Source of the DNA: Pirellulaceae bacterium
Lineage (GTDB): Bacteria; Planctomycetota; Planctomycetia; Pirellulales; Pirellulaceae
Direction of reading: 5' to 3'
Assembly: GCA_028066335.1 (NCBI GenBank)
Contig: JALCBQ010000003.1
Span: 1 to 54,586, forward strand
Length of the DNA: 54,586 bases
Position numbers and translations under genes: made by a program. The stretch's first letter is position 1. Every line of letters begins with the position of its first letter. The notes beneath the pieces are model-generated. The model was not told the origin of the DNA. It saw only the letters and a program-made list of their open reading frames with translations, and searched no databases. Below, one piece after another: positions 8,738-17,334 of this stretch.

Positions 8738-9991
8738 ATGAATACTTCCTCTGAATCTTTTCAGAACAAAGATACCTCTGGTTCGCCTTGGGAAGAGGGG
8801 ACTCCCTTTGCAAAAAATCAGCTGTTGTCACTCCTTTGGTTAGGCGCATTCGTGATGTTTCTAGGTGGTTTTTTGAGCACTTTTTTCATTCTAAAGGGAC
8901 AGGTCCCTTCAAAAGAATGGGAGGCAATCTCTGATTATGCTAAGGTCGACTGGTTATTACCTCTTCTGTCAATCTGGCTTATTTTTTCGACCTTTGGTCT
9001 GCTCAGCTGGTTTTCATCGAAACGGCAGAAGGTGCAGGCTGTTACCCAATCGTCTAATGGTAAAGAAAAATGGCGTCCCTTATCATGGCAGGAAGCCCTT
9101 TGTTACGGCCTTGTCCCAATTTTGGCTATTGCCCTGATCTTTAGCCAATATGTCGAATTCAAGCGACAAAAGGAACGAGCCCTTGCACCAGCAAGAGGAC
9201 AACGGCTTTTCAGGGAAGGGTCGTGGGACTATTTAGCAGCCCTTAAAAAAAACCTCAAAGCAAAAGAAAAAGAACTGCTTTCTTTACTCGCCCCAGATAA
9301 CATAGGCTTCGAAGGACAAAACCGGGAGAAAGACCCCACAGAAGTCGCAGAAGAAGAGAGTCCCTCCCACCCTAAGGAGATATCTCAGGAAGAACTTACC
9401 GAAAAAAGACTTCTTCTAGATCGGTGCCAAAGAATATTAAAGTACGGAATCGGCCCTCTTGAAGAAGGGACGCAAAAAAATGGTCCCCATGAACGAGCTC
9501 TTTTTGCTTATCAAATGTTCCACCTTCTTCCCAACAAGGAGTTCGCAGACGAGCTAAAGGCTAAACAAAACCGGCTACAGTTTCAGTTACAAGATTTGGT
9601 CAATAGGCAGTTGGATCGTGAACAAGACAACACTTCACAAAAGCAAATAGGCGATAAGAAAGAGTTTGCAGACGAAAAGACTCTCAAAAAAACAATTTCT
9701 CAACAAATTGTTTTTCTTAAAGAGAGTCGCGAACTCCGCTACGGATTTGCCGATCGTTATCCTCGCTTGCAAATTCAGAAAGTATTACCAGGTGGCAACG
9801 AGTGGATTAACTGTTATGTGGGAACAGTTCTGCTATTGGGTGGATCGACCTTTTTACTACTCATCTTTTTTTTGTTGAAATTGACCTCCTTTTTGATCGG
9901 AGGGCTAGGTACCTTTTTCACACCCGAGATTTTTCTTTGGTATTGGGGAACCGTTTTAGTTTTTTATCACTGCACTCTCGTTTTTTTATAA
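8738..9991 (+). CDS. Divergent oxidase subunit III with large soluble insert
   Basis: 417-residue membrane protein in the place where subunit III is expected. Hydrophobic helices lie at about 28-52, 70-91, 118-138, 360-388 and 396-416. The third (WQEALCYGLVPILAIALIF, then Q and E) resembles the COX3 helix ending in Q..EY. The region from PGGNEW into the fourth helix matches the family's GN.W..YF.LTG.H..HV helix, but the HxLHV histidines are gone. The final helix replaces YWHFVD with YWGTVL. Residues about 142-355 are a charged, largely helical insert (Lys/Glu/Gln-rich, probable coiled coil around 160-182 and 265-300). COX3 proteins are usually 190-270 residues without such an insert. The subunit III assignment rests on position and weak motif likeness. 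Confidence 0.6.
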   Translation: MNTSSESFQNKDTSGSPWEEGTPFAKNQLLSLLWLGAFVMFLGGFLSTFFILKGQVPSKEWEAISDYAKVDWLLPLLSIWLIFSTFGLLSWFSSKRQKVQAVTQSSNGKEKWRPLSWQEALCYGLVPILAIALIFSQYVEFKRQKERALAPARGQRLFREGSWDYLAALKKNLKAKEKELLSLLAPDNIGFEGQNREKDPTEVAEEESPSHPKEISQEELTEKRLLLDRCQRILKYGIGPLEEGTQKNGPHERALFAYQMFHLLPNKEFADELKAKQNRLQFQLQDLVNRQLDREQDNTSQKQIGDKKEFADEKTLKKTISQQIVFLKESRELRYGFADRYPRLQIQKVLPGGNEWINCYVGTVLLLGGSTFLLLIFFLLKLTSFLIGGLGTFFTPEIFLWYWGTVLVFYHCTLVFL

Positions 9992-10006
9992 CGTTACTTC
10001 AACCAA

Positions 10007-10954
10007 ATGATGCCAATAAATACTGCTGACGAACAGGCGGCTATTCAAATTCAAAAGGTTCATTACCGCTACGGTTCTCGCCATGCATTAGTCGACTTAG
10101 ACCTCGTTTTACCTCTTGGTAAAATCGTCGCATTTTTAGGGCCCAATGGTAGTGGCAAGTCGACCCTTTTTCGGCTGTTATCGACCTTAATACCTCTTCA
10201 AGACGGTTCGATTTCAGTTCTGGGGCAGCGACTTCCTCAAAATGTCTTATCATTACGAAAAATGCTTGGCATCCTCTTTCAATCACCAAGTCTTGATAAA
10301 AAACTAACCGTTCGAGAAAACCTCCTCTTTCAAGCCTCCTTCTATTCACTTTCTCAAAGAGAGGCTAGCCGACGTGTCGCTAACACAATAGAAGAGTTTC
10401 ATTTAGGGCCATATAAAGACGATTATGTCGAAAAACTCTCAGGTGGCTGGCAACGACGGGTCGAATTGGCCAAGGTGCTCCTCCACCGTCCCAAACTTCT
10501 TCTTCTAGATGAACCGAGTACAGGGATCGATCCTCAGGCACGCATTGAACTATGGCAAATTTTACGAAGGTTAAACCAGGCAACAGGTCTTTCGGTCATT
10601 CTTACAACACACCTTCTGGAAGAGGCCGAGAAAGCCGACCAAATTGTCCTTCTCAACGAGGGAAAAGTCGTGGCTAACGATACCCCAAAAAATCTTCGTC
10701 AAACACTTGGCAACGAAATATTAACGATCGAAACGCAACATCCCAAGCAGTTGCAGCGAAACATTGAGGAGAAGTTTTCACTTCCGACGACTCTACTTCG
10801 ACAATCAATCCGTATTGAACACACCAAAGGACACCACCTTGTTTCAACACTTGTAGAAACCTTTGGTGACGAAATTGACTCGATCCAACTTGGAAAACCG
10901 ACTTTAGAAGATCTCTTTATACAAAAAACAGGGGCGAGTTTTCGAGCCGATTAA
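10007..10954 (+). CDS. ABC exporter ATP-binding protein (ABC-2 type)
   Basis: Cytoplasmic ATPase of 315 residues driving the permease encoded next. All motifs are intact: Walker A GPNGSGKST (45-53), Q-loop LFQSPSLD, signature LSGGWQRR, Walker B LLLLDEPSTGID and H-loop TTHLLEEAE. The domain order and C-terminal extension (about 230-315) are those of the CcmA/DrrA/NatA exporter group. Two ATGs are adjacent (10007 and 10010). The gene lies inside the oxidase cluster between the subunit III-like gene and SCO1, so its substrate may matter for haem or copper handling, but the sequence does not reveal it. Confidence 0.92.
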   Translation: MMPINTADEQAAIQIQKVHYRYGSRHALVDLDLVLPLGKIVAFLGPNGSGKSTLFRLLSTLIPLQDGSISVLGQRLPQNVLSLRKMLGILFQSPSLDKKLTVRENLLFQASFYSLSQREASRRVANTIEEFHLGPYKDDYVEKLSGGWQRRVELAKVLLHRPKLLLLDEPSTGIDPQARIELWQILRRLNQATGLSVILTTHLLEEAEKADQIVLLNEGKVVANDTPKNLRQTLGNEILTIETQHPKQLQRNIEEKFSLPTTLLRQSIRIEHTKGHHLVSTLVETFGDEIDSIQLGKPTLEDLFIQKTGASFRAD

Positions 10955-11012
10955 TCTGCTTCGGCAATCCTTTACCTCCAATTGCCCCAACATTAAAAAA
11001 CCGATAAACGTT

Positions 11013-11819
11013 ATGAACCACTCTCGAGCTATTTTAACCCTAGCCTGGCGTGAAATTTTACGCTTTCTCCGTCAACGAAACCGTGTTATCGGTGCTGTCG
11101 GACAACCGGTCCTTTTTTGGCTCCTTTTTGGAGCTGGACTTGAAAGTACCTTTCGATTGGGAGAAAGTGGGCAAAGCTTTCGGGATTACTACTTTCCAGG
11201 CTCATTCATGCTAATTTTGCTTTTTACAGCAATTTTCACCTCTATTTCAATTATAGAAGACCGTAAAGAAGGATTTTTGCAATCGGTTCTTGTCTCTCCT
11301 GTTCCTCGTTGGGGGATCGTTTTAGGCAAAGTTTTGGGCGGAACGACGCTGGCTCTGCTCCAAGGCCTTCTATTTTTGTCTTTTCTTTTTTTTACAGAGA
11401 TGCGTCCTGGCCTATTCGAAATAGGGCAACTAATTTTTCTGGCCGGGATTGCTGCTTTTGGAATGACCTCACTTGGATTTGTATTGGCTTGGAGGCTGGA
11501 TTCAACCCAAGGTTTCCATGCGATTATGAACCTGCTGCTTATGCCGATGTGGCTCCTTTCCGGAGCTTTTTTTCCGATTCCCTCTCTTGAAAATGGTTCT
11601 TTCCTTTTACACTGGATTATGCGTTGCAACCCGATGTCTTATGCGGTTTCAGGGGTACGGCAACAAATGGATGGTTCCTTTTTGACGGCCGACCTTGCGG
11701 CAGACTATTGGTTTCCCTCTCTCTCGCTCTGTTGGGCTGTTACTATTCTTTTTTCTTTACTTATGTTTAGCTGGGCCTGGAAAACTTCCTCTCGACGTGT
11801 CCAAGGAGACCTACGATGA
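11013..11819 (+). CDS. ABC-2 type transporter permease
   Basis: 268-residue membrane component with six hydrophobic segments and the ABC-2 signature region FFPIPSLENGSFLLHWIMRCNPMSY, typical of DrrB/NodJ-like exporters. It pairs with the ATPase upstream. Its stop codon overlaps the ATG of the SCO1 gene (ATGA at 11816-11819), which suggests translational coupling and a shared purpose in oxidase assembly. That functional link is inference. Confidence 0.9.
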   Translation: MNHSRAILTLAWREILRFLRQRNRVIGAVGQPVLFWLLFGAGLESTFRLGESGQSFRDYYFPGSFMLILLFTAIFTSISIIEDRKEGFLQSVLVSPVPRWGIVLGKVLGGTTLALLQGLLFLSFLFFTEMRPGLFEIGQLIFLAGIAAFGMTSLGFVLAWRLDSTQGFHAIMNLLLMPMWLLSGAFFPIPSLENGSFLLHWIMRCNPMSYAVSGVRQQMDGSFLTADLAADYWFPSLSLCWAVTILFSLLMFSWAWKTSSRRVQGDLR

Positions 11820-12484
11820 AAAAACCTGAGATATTAAAGCTTGTTTTTGTAATCTGCCTTTGTGGCTTTGGCCTTTCAGCAATGGGGCTTGGTACCTTGA
11901 TATATCTCAAGAAGAAAGAACCACTCCCGACTGATCCCCACAACACAGCTGCGCTGACCGATCCTAACGCCCAAACGGCAGAAAACTTCCTTCTTAGCAA
12001 AAAAATTGCTCCATTTACGCTAATTGACCAAAGTGAACAAGAGTTTAAAAGCGACCAACTAACTGGAAAGTTGTGGGTTTGTAATTTTTTCTTTGCCTCA
12101 TGCCCGACCGTCTGTAAAAACCTGAATATTGAAATGGGAAAGCTACAAAGCGAGTTTTCCTCAGATGAGCTTTCTTTAGTGAGCATTACGGTCGACCCTG
12201 AAAAGGACACGCCCCAGTCTTTGGCAAATTATGGCGAAAATCTAGGTGCTCTCAAAGGACAGTGGTTCTTTTTAACAGGTAATATTGACGATATTTTGGC
12301 TATTGGTCAAAACCTGAAACTAGGTTTACAAAAACAGACTCACACAGAACGAATGGTCCTTATTAACCGTGAGGGAAAAGTCGCTGGTCTTTATAAGTAC
12401 GACAACCTCAAGGACCAAAAGGACCTCCGAAAAGAGATCAAACGCCTCCTTTCCGAAGTTTCCAATCCGACCGACGAAAAATAA
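11816..12484 (+). CDS. SCO1/SenC copper chaperone
   Basis: Membrane-anchored, outward-facing thioredoxin-like protein of 222 residues that loads copper onto or reduces the CuA site of subunit II. One transmembrane helix lies at about 8-30. The copper ligands are Cys96 and Cys100 (CPTVC) plus His176 (QTHTER), and TVDPEKDTP is the usual SCO loop. Its start overlaps the permease stop by four bases. The location, five genes downstream of coxA, matches assembly of the CuA oxidase here. Confidence 0.95.
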   Translation: MKKPEILKLVFVICLCGFGLSAMGLGTLIYLKKKEPLPTDPHNTAALTDPNAQTAENFLLSKKIAPFTLIDQSEQEFKSDQLTGKLWVCNFFFASCPTVCKNLNIEMGKLQSEFSSDELSLVSITVDPEKDTPQSLANYGENLGALKGQWFFLTGNIDDILAIGQNLKLGLQKQTHTERMVLINREGKVAGLYKYDNLKDQKDLRKEIKRLLSEVSNPTDEK

Positions 12485-12532
12485 CCCTAGCCTCTGTTAG
12501 CCCTCGATCAACCTCTCCAAAAAGCCCGCTTT

Positions 12533-12970
12533 ATGTTTGAAGACCTCCTCCCTCATTTGCCCCATATCAATGCTACACTGAACTCAATCGCGACGATTCT
12601 TCTTGTTTGTGGTTTTTTCCTAATAAAACAGGGCGAAGAGGAGGCTCACAAAGTTGCAATGATCAGCGCATTTGGGGTTTCAACCCTTTTTTTAATCTGC
12701 TACTTATTTTACCACTACAACGTTGGTAGCAAATCGTTCCCACCTGAACCCCACCTTGCCATTCGATACACCTATTATTTCATTTTAGCAACCCATGTTG
12801 TTTTGGCGATTTCTGTCCCTTTTTTGGCCGTTATTGTCATCTATCATGGCATTCGGGGAAACCGGCAAAAACACCGTCGTATTGCCCGCTGGGCCTTTCC
12901 TATTTGGCTTTATGTTTCTATAACAGGTGTGCTGGTCTACCTTTTTATCCATGTTCTTTTTTCAAGCTAA
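12533..12970 (+). CDS. DUF420 (YozB/CtaM-like) membrane protein
   Basis: 145-residue integral membrane protein with about four helices. LPHINATLNSIATILL at the N-terminus, HYNVGSKSF, IRYTYYFILATHVVLA and the HRRIARWAFPIWLYVSITG segment, with conserved histidines and arginines, match DUF420. The family includes Bacillus/Staphylococcus YozB/CtaM, reported as needed for maturation of an aa3-type oxidase. In planctomycetes and many other bacteria it sits next to SCO1, as here. A role in oxidase assembly is therefore likely. Confidence 0.9.
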   Translation: MFEDLLPHLPHINATLNSIATILLVCGFFLIKQGEEEAHKVAMISAFGVSTLFLICYLFYHYNVGSKSFPPEPHLAIRYTYYFILATHVVLAISVPFLAVIVIYHGIRGNRQKHRRIARWAFPIWLYVSITGVLVYLFIHVLFSS

Positions 12971-13042
12971 TTTTTATGAACCAACTAGTTCGCTACTTTT
13001 TGGTGACGTTAACTTGGTGAAATTATTGAATATTCATTACTA

Positions 13043-13393
13043 ATGAATCTTTTAACTATTCAAACCTCAAAAAAATTATCCGTCTTACTTCTCTATGGCC
13101 TCCTTCTCTCTGCCTCTTGTATTCTCTACAAAGAGAGAGCGGCTGTTGCCTGCCCCTCTTGCAAGACGACACTAGCGGTAGGGGACTCTGAGTCCCCTAA
13201 CACCCTATCTAAGCAGGAAGGATTCAACGTTGCCATTCTATTTTTATTGGGTCTCCCTTTCTCGTTGGTTCTTTCCTTTGCTAGTTTTACCTTCTATAAA
13301 AGACATTTTTCCTGGCTTGAAACGACAAAAACCCCCTCCAGTTTTATTGCACCCTCGAAAAATTTTGGTGAGGAATGTGGCCAATCTTTCTAA
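13043..13393 (+). CDS. Small CPSC-motif membrane protein
   Basis: 116 residues and no family I can name. There is a hydrophobic N-terminal segment (about 11-27, possible signal peptide), then ACPSCKTTLA (a CxxC pair at about 37-40), a second hydrophobic helix at about 64-84 and a polar tail. The gene is the last of the oxidase run, 72 bases after the DUF420 gene. A CxxC facing the periplasm next to SCO1 could bind copper or exchange thiols, but this is speculation. I recall similar short CP.CK proteins near oxidase genes in other planctomycetes and cannot verify that here. Confidence 0.7.
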   Translation: MNLLTIQTSKKLSVLLLYGLLLSASCILYKERAAVACPSCKTTLAVGDSESPNTLSKQEGFNVAILFLLGLPFSLVLSFASFTFYKRHFSWLETTKTPSSFIAPSKNFGEECGQSF

Positions 13394-13420
13394 ATAAAGA
13401 GTTTTCTCGTTAAATGTTTG

Positions 13421-13443
13421 CTTAACAAGAATTCTTTGTTAAG
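13421..13443. other. Inverted repeat after the oxidase locus
   Basis: CTTAACAA and TTGTTAAG form an 8-bp inverted repeat around a GAATTCT loop, 28 bases after the CPSC gene and 125 bases before the oxidoreductase. There is no T-run after it, so it is a poor intrinsic terminator; an operator is equally possible. Confidence 0.35.
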
Positions 13444-13567
13444 ATGGAGGGCGAGCCTGTGCTTATCAAAGCGGACAACAGACAGTCACTGCCTTTCTTG
13501 CTTTGTCAGCTGTGCCTTATGTTGGCCCCGCCTCATTCCTGCCTGTTCCCTTAACTAGGAGAAAGAG

Positions 13568-14863
13568 ATGACCTCCCTACCCACGAATTCTCGCCGAAAA
13601 TTTATCCAAAGCACTGCCGCTGTAGCAGCAGGGGCAACCTTTCTTCCGGCAACTGCCACGGCTGGCTTTCATGCCTCTGGCTCTGATGTCCTTAAGGTTG
13701 GCCTTATTGGATGTGGATCACGTGGTAACGGCGCCGCTAAAGACGCAATAGATGCTGATAAAAATGCAAAATTAACTGCCATCTGCGATATTTTTCCTGA
13801 CAAACTCGAGCAAGCCAAAAGCTCTCTAAAGCGTTCCCTTAAAGACCAATACGACGTCGACGATGCCAATTGTTTTTCCGATTTTGACGGTTACAAACAA
13901 TTACTAGCAACCGACGTCGATGTCGTTCTTTTGACCACACCTCCTTATTTTCGCCCCAAAATGCTCGAAGCTGCAGTGGCAGCGGGGAAACATGTTTTCT
14001 GCGAAAAGCCAGTTGCTGTTGATGGTGCTGGGGTTCGGTCAGTTCTTGAGACTTCACGGAAGGCGAAAGAGAAAAATCTCAACATCGTTTCAGGTCTTTG
14101 TTGGCGATACGATACTGGTGTTCTTGAAACGATGAAACGTATTCAAGATGGTGCTATTGGTGATGTCGTTGCTATTCAAAACGATTATTTAACTTCAGAG
14201 TTATGGTACCGAACACCTAAACCAGATTGGACAAAAATGGAAAACCAGATTCGTAACTGGCTCTACTATACTTGGCTTTCTGGTGACCATATTAATGAGC
14301 AACATATCCATAGCCTTGACAAATCGGTCTGGCTTAACGGCGATCAACCACCGGCGACCTGTTACGGCCTTGGTGGACGTCAAAAGCGAACGAGTGATCG
14401 CTATGGCCATATCTATGACCACTTTGCCATATGTTTTGAATGGGAAAATGGTGTCAAAGCTTTCTCCTATACACGTCAAATGACCGGTTGCCACTCGACG
14501 ACTGAAGACCATGTTCTTGGTACCAAGGGAAAGGCTCAGGTTCTTCGTCACAAAATTGAAGGACCAAACAGCTGGAGTTTCCGCGACCGTAAAGCCAGCA
14601 TGTACAAGCTAGAGCATGTCGCCCTTTTTGACGCAATCCGGTCAGGAAAAGCGCTCAACAATGGTGAGTATATGTCGTATAGTACACTCATGGCAATTAT
14701 GGGTCGGGAAGCTTGCTACACCGGTAAAAGGATTACCTCCGAAGACGCCCTCAACGATACGACAGTCCTTGGCCCCGAGGAACTCGCATGGACAAACGAT
14801 GTCCCTGATTACCCTGTTGCCATCCCTGGAGGGAACCGAACTCGTCGGAGGGGAAGACAGTAA
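13568..14863 (+). CDS. Tat-exported Gfo/Idh/MocA-family oxidoreductase
   Basis: 431-residue NAD(P)-dependent sugar or cyclitol dehydrogenase-like protein. The N-terminus carries a twin-arginine signal (SRRKFIQSTAAVAAGATFLP), so the folded enzyme with its cofactor is sent across the membrane. The Rossmann loop is VGLIGCGSRGNG (about 45-56), and the family's CEKPVAVD motif follows at about 144-151, with its catalytic-region lysine. The C-terminal alpha/beta domain is present. AGGAG lies 6 bases before the ATG. Such Tat-exported homologues are numerous in planctomycetes; the substrate cannot be told from sequence. It is a single gene ended by a strong terminator. Confidence 0.93.
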   Translation: MTSLPTNSRRKFIQSTAAVAAGATFLPATATAGFHASGSDVLKVGLIGCGSRGNGAAKDAIDADKNAKLTAICDIFPDKLEQAKSSLKRSLKDQYDVDDANCFSDFDGYKQLLATDVDVVLLTTPPYFRPKMLEAAVAAGKHVFCEKPVAVDGAGVRSVLETSRKAKEKNLNIVSGLCWRYDTGVLETMKRIQDGAIGDVVAIQNDYLTSELWYRTPKPDWTKMENQIRNWLYYTWLSGDHINEQHIHSLDKSVWLNGDQPPATCYGLGGRQKRTSDRYGHIYDHFAICFEWENGVKAFSYTRQMTGCHSTTEDHVLGTKGKAQVLRHKIEGPNSWSFRDRKASMYKLEHVALFDAIRSGKALNNGEYMSYSTLMAIMGREACYTGKRITSEDALNDTTVLGPEELAWTNDVPDYPVAIPGGNRTRRRGRQ

Positions 14864-14921
14864 ATAGGCCCTCTGATATTAGGTTCGGCCAATTTTTAAA
14901 AAAACACCTTTGCCCAAAAAT

Positions 14922-14957
14922 AAAAAGCCATGCTCTTTTGAGTGTGGCTTTTTTAGT
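14922..14957. terminator. Bidirectional intrinsic terminator
   Basis: AAAAAGCCA (14922-14930) pairs with TGGCTTTTT (14945-14953), with an inner CTC/GAG pairing. A-rich and T-rich flanks let it serve both the oxidoreductase (plus) and rlmN (minus), which converge here. Confidence 0.85.
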
Positions 14958-14965
14958 AATTTCTT

Positions 14966-15005
14966 AACCTTTTTGGAACGCTGACAACCTTTTTGGAACG
15001 CTGAC
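14966..15005. repeat. Two tandem copies of a 20-bp unit
   Basis: The 20-base unit AACCTTTTTGGAACGCTGAC occurs twice without gap or mismatch (14966-14985 and 14986-15005), in the convergent gap between the oxidoreductase and rlmN. It looks like a recent slippage duplication. Confidence 0.95.
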
Positions 15006-15027
15006 AACTTTGCCATTCTGTAATTCT

Positions 15028-16140
15028 CTACTCCACTTGTGAAACCCCATTAAGTCGCAACTGCTCAAGAGCAATCTGACGGTTTTCGGTACAAATGAGT
15101 TGCCCACAAGCGGCCTCAATATCAGCCCCTAAGGAGTACCGGATTGTAACCGGAATCCCATCTTTTTTCAGTACCCTCGAAAAATAGGTTGCTCTCTCAC
15201 GTGGTGAATTTCTCAACTCTGGTGCATGGTCTGTACGGTTATATGGGATTAAGTTGAGGTGAACATTAAGCCCTTGGCAAAAAACTAACAATGACTCAAT
15301 ATCAGCCTCTTGGTCGGTAACCTGGTCAATCATTAGGTACTCAAGCATAATAGGGCGCCGATTGAGAGCATTCAGTTTTTCAATCGTCGCTCTTAAGGCA
15401 TTAATAGGATACCGTTTTGCTAAAGGTATTAGCTTTTCACGTTTAGCTTGATCGGTTTGGTGTAAACTAATCGCTAACCCTAGTTGCGGGTAGATCTCTT
15501 TAAGACGTATCATCTCGTCAAGAATACCAACGGTCGAAACCAGTATCCTCTGCGGTGCATAGGCAAAATATTGATCCTCGGTTAGCAATGCGAGAGCCCC
15601 AAGAAGATGTGGCATATTGTGGAGTGGCTCGCCCATTCCCATGAATACAAGGTTCCGAACTCGACGATTTTCATCGGCTAAAATCTGGTTTGCCCAAACA
15701 AGCTGGTCAAGAATCTCTGAGGTCGTCAAGTTTTTTGCAATCCCCATTTGGCCGGTTGCACAAAACCGACAGTTTGCGGCACAACCGACCTGGCTTGAAA
15801 GACAAAGGGTTGTTCGGCCAGTACTCGCCCGCAAAATGACTGATTCAATAAGAAGGTTACTGCTGGTTCGAAAAAGAAGCTTACTTGCTCCGTCTTTTTT
15901 CGAGTCGAGACGTTTTTCCAGCTGAATTGAATGGAAAGAAAAGTGGCGTAAAAAGCTATCTTGTAATGCTTTAGGAAGCTCGCCTGCCCCAAGTTCCGCC
16001 GAGGCCGCCTGCCGATAAAACCGGTGCCGAAACCTCTTTATTCGGTGAGGGTCGATCCGGTGTTTTCGACGAAAATTTTCGATCGCTTCTTTAGAATGAA
16101 TTGAAGGGAGCGATGTACCTTCTTTACTACTTGTTTTCAA
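15028..16140 (-). CDS. rlmN: 23S rRNA (adenine-2503-C2)-methyltransferase, radical SAM
   Basis: Dual-specificity radical-SAM enzyme that methylates C2 of A2503 in 23S rRNA and often A37 of some tRNAs. 370 residues. The iron-sulfur cluster motif is Cys120-x3-Cys124-x2-Cys127 (QVGCAANCRFCATGQMG). The C-terminal AACGQL holds Cys345, the methyl-carrying cysteine. MGMGEPL is also intact. The helix before Cys345 reads IRYSLGADIEAAC, slightly unlike Proteobacterial RlmN, so a Cfr-like relative is a remote alternative. The start appears to be TTG at 16140, as no upstream ATG exists in frame. A TATAAT at 16150-16155 (minus strand) lies only 9 bases before it, so its message could be nearly leaderless. 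Confidence 0.93.
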   Translation of the reverse strand: MKTSSKEGTSLPSIHSKEAIENFRRKHRIDPHRIKRFRHRFYRQAASAELGAGELPKALQDSFLRHFSFHSIQLEKRLDSKKDGASKLLFRTSSNLLIESVILRASTGRTTLCLSSQVGCAANCRFCATGQMGIAKNLTTSEILDQLVWANQILADENRRVRNLVFMGMGEPLHNMPHLLGALALLTEDQYFAYAPQRILVSTVGILDEMIRLKEIYPQLGLAISLHQTDQAKREKLIPLAKRYPINALRATIEKLNALNRRPIMLEYLMIDQVTDQEADIESLLVFCQGLNVHLNLIPYNRTDHAPELRNSPRERATYFSRVLKKDGIPVTIRYSLGADIEAACGQLICTENRQIALEQLRLNGVSQVE

Positions 16141-16179
16141 AGGTTACCTATTATACTCGGCTTTTTAGTAAAATTACGT

Positions 16180-17334
16180 TCACCTTAGGCGAGAGACATA
16201 GCGGAGAAACGATTTATCAAATTTGTCGAGTTCGTCACCGAAATATTTCCTAAAGTCGTCTAACCGTTCCTGCTTGGTATATTCGACCAATGGCTCTCGT
16301 TTGGAAAGTTCCTTAAGATAAGGGATAAAATCTTTTTCCCGCTTTTTAAAGAGGTAATGAGTGAGTGCCCACGCCTCAGCGTAAGCATCTGCTGCTGTCT
16401 CCGAATTGGCGCATCGGGTATTATTTTGAATAAGGGTTTCAACCGAGTTGGCCGGTCGATTTTTGCCATATTGACGGAACTGAATCAAACGGGAACGATT
16501 GACTCGCCCAGGGGTGTTCCAGCCATTCGTTTTTCGCATATTGGGGGACTCAAAATAGACCGCCAACCCTTCGGCAATCCACAATGGAATATCTGCATAA
16601 CGCTTTTGCAAGCCAGAATTTAAAATAATTTGATGGGTCGCCTCGTGGATGAGGGTCGCCACCAATCGCTCGGCTTGGGGCTGTTTCAAAATATGCCGAA
16701 TCTGAGTCCGAAATTTCACCTTTTTACCGAGATACTCTTTGTCGACTCCGGTCAGATCATAGAAAGCGATCCGGTTTGTCTTTTGACTATAAAAACCGAT
16801 AATATTATCAGTCGCATCCCCTAGTTCTGCCCGGCTATAACGTTCGTACTCCATTTTTGAATTAAATAACAAGACAACCATCGGTGTCTCTACATCGTCT
16901 ACTTTTAAACCCTTACCACCCAATAGTTTATAGTATTCCTCATAGAGACTTTCAAAGAGTAGCCCACACCATTTCGCATAATGGTCGGTTGTGTTATGAC
17001 AAATAACAAAATGATCGGTATGGGTTACACGGTATTTGTCAGAAAACTCGGATAACAGCTCTTTCTCTAACTCTTTACTATCATACAACTTAAATGTTGC
17101 CTCATCGCTGTAACTATCGATGATCTCTTCGGCGGTAATTAACCAGTAGTGGCCATTGGCGGTCATAACCATCTGACCTCCATCTTCTGCCTCAACAACG
17201 GTTTTTCCTGAAACCGTCGTTGTCGTTCCTCCACGTCGAAACGTAACGTGGTCAATCCCGTAAACCTTTTCAGAAAAAAGGCTTACGATGATAACCAGAG
17301 AAAGCAATCCGATATTTTTATTCCAATTTGGCAT
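16180..17334 (-). CDS. Exported MA-like metallopeptidase (DUF1570 type)
   Basis: 384-residue protein with an N-terminal hydrophobic segment (about 8-22). The zinc site is His230-Glu231-x2-His234 (LIHEATHQ) with the third ligand Glu255 in WIAEGLAVYFE, the gluzincin layout of MA-like peptidases. DUF1570-type proteins are common and multicopy in planctomycetes; substrates are unknown. ATG 17334 is used; a TTG one codon upstream is also in frame. Only 39 bases separate its end from rlmN. A second protein with the same active-site arrangement is encoded at 49641-50456. Confidence 0.85.
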   Translation of the reverse strand: MPNWNKNIGLLSLVIIVSLFSEKVYGIDHVTFRRGGTTTTVSGKTVVEAEDGGQMVMTANGHYWLITAEEIIDSYSDEATFKLYDSKELEKELLSEFSDKYRVTHTDHFVICHNTTDHYAKWCGLLFESLYEEYYKLLGGKGLKVDDVETPMVVLLFNSKMEYERYSRAELGDATDNIIGFYSQKTNRIAFYDLTGVDKEYLGKKVKFRTQIRHILKQPQAERLVATLIHEATHQIILNSGLQKRYADIPLWIAEGLAVYFESPNMRKTNGWNTPGRVNRSRLIQFRQYGKNRPANSVETLIQNNTRCANSETAADAYAEAWALTHYLFKKREKDFIPYLKELSKREPLVEYTKQERLDDFRKYFGDELDKFDKSFLRYVSRLR

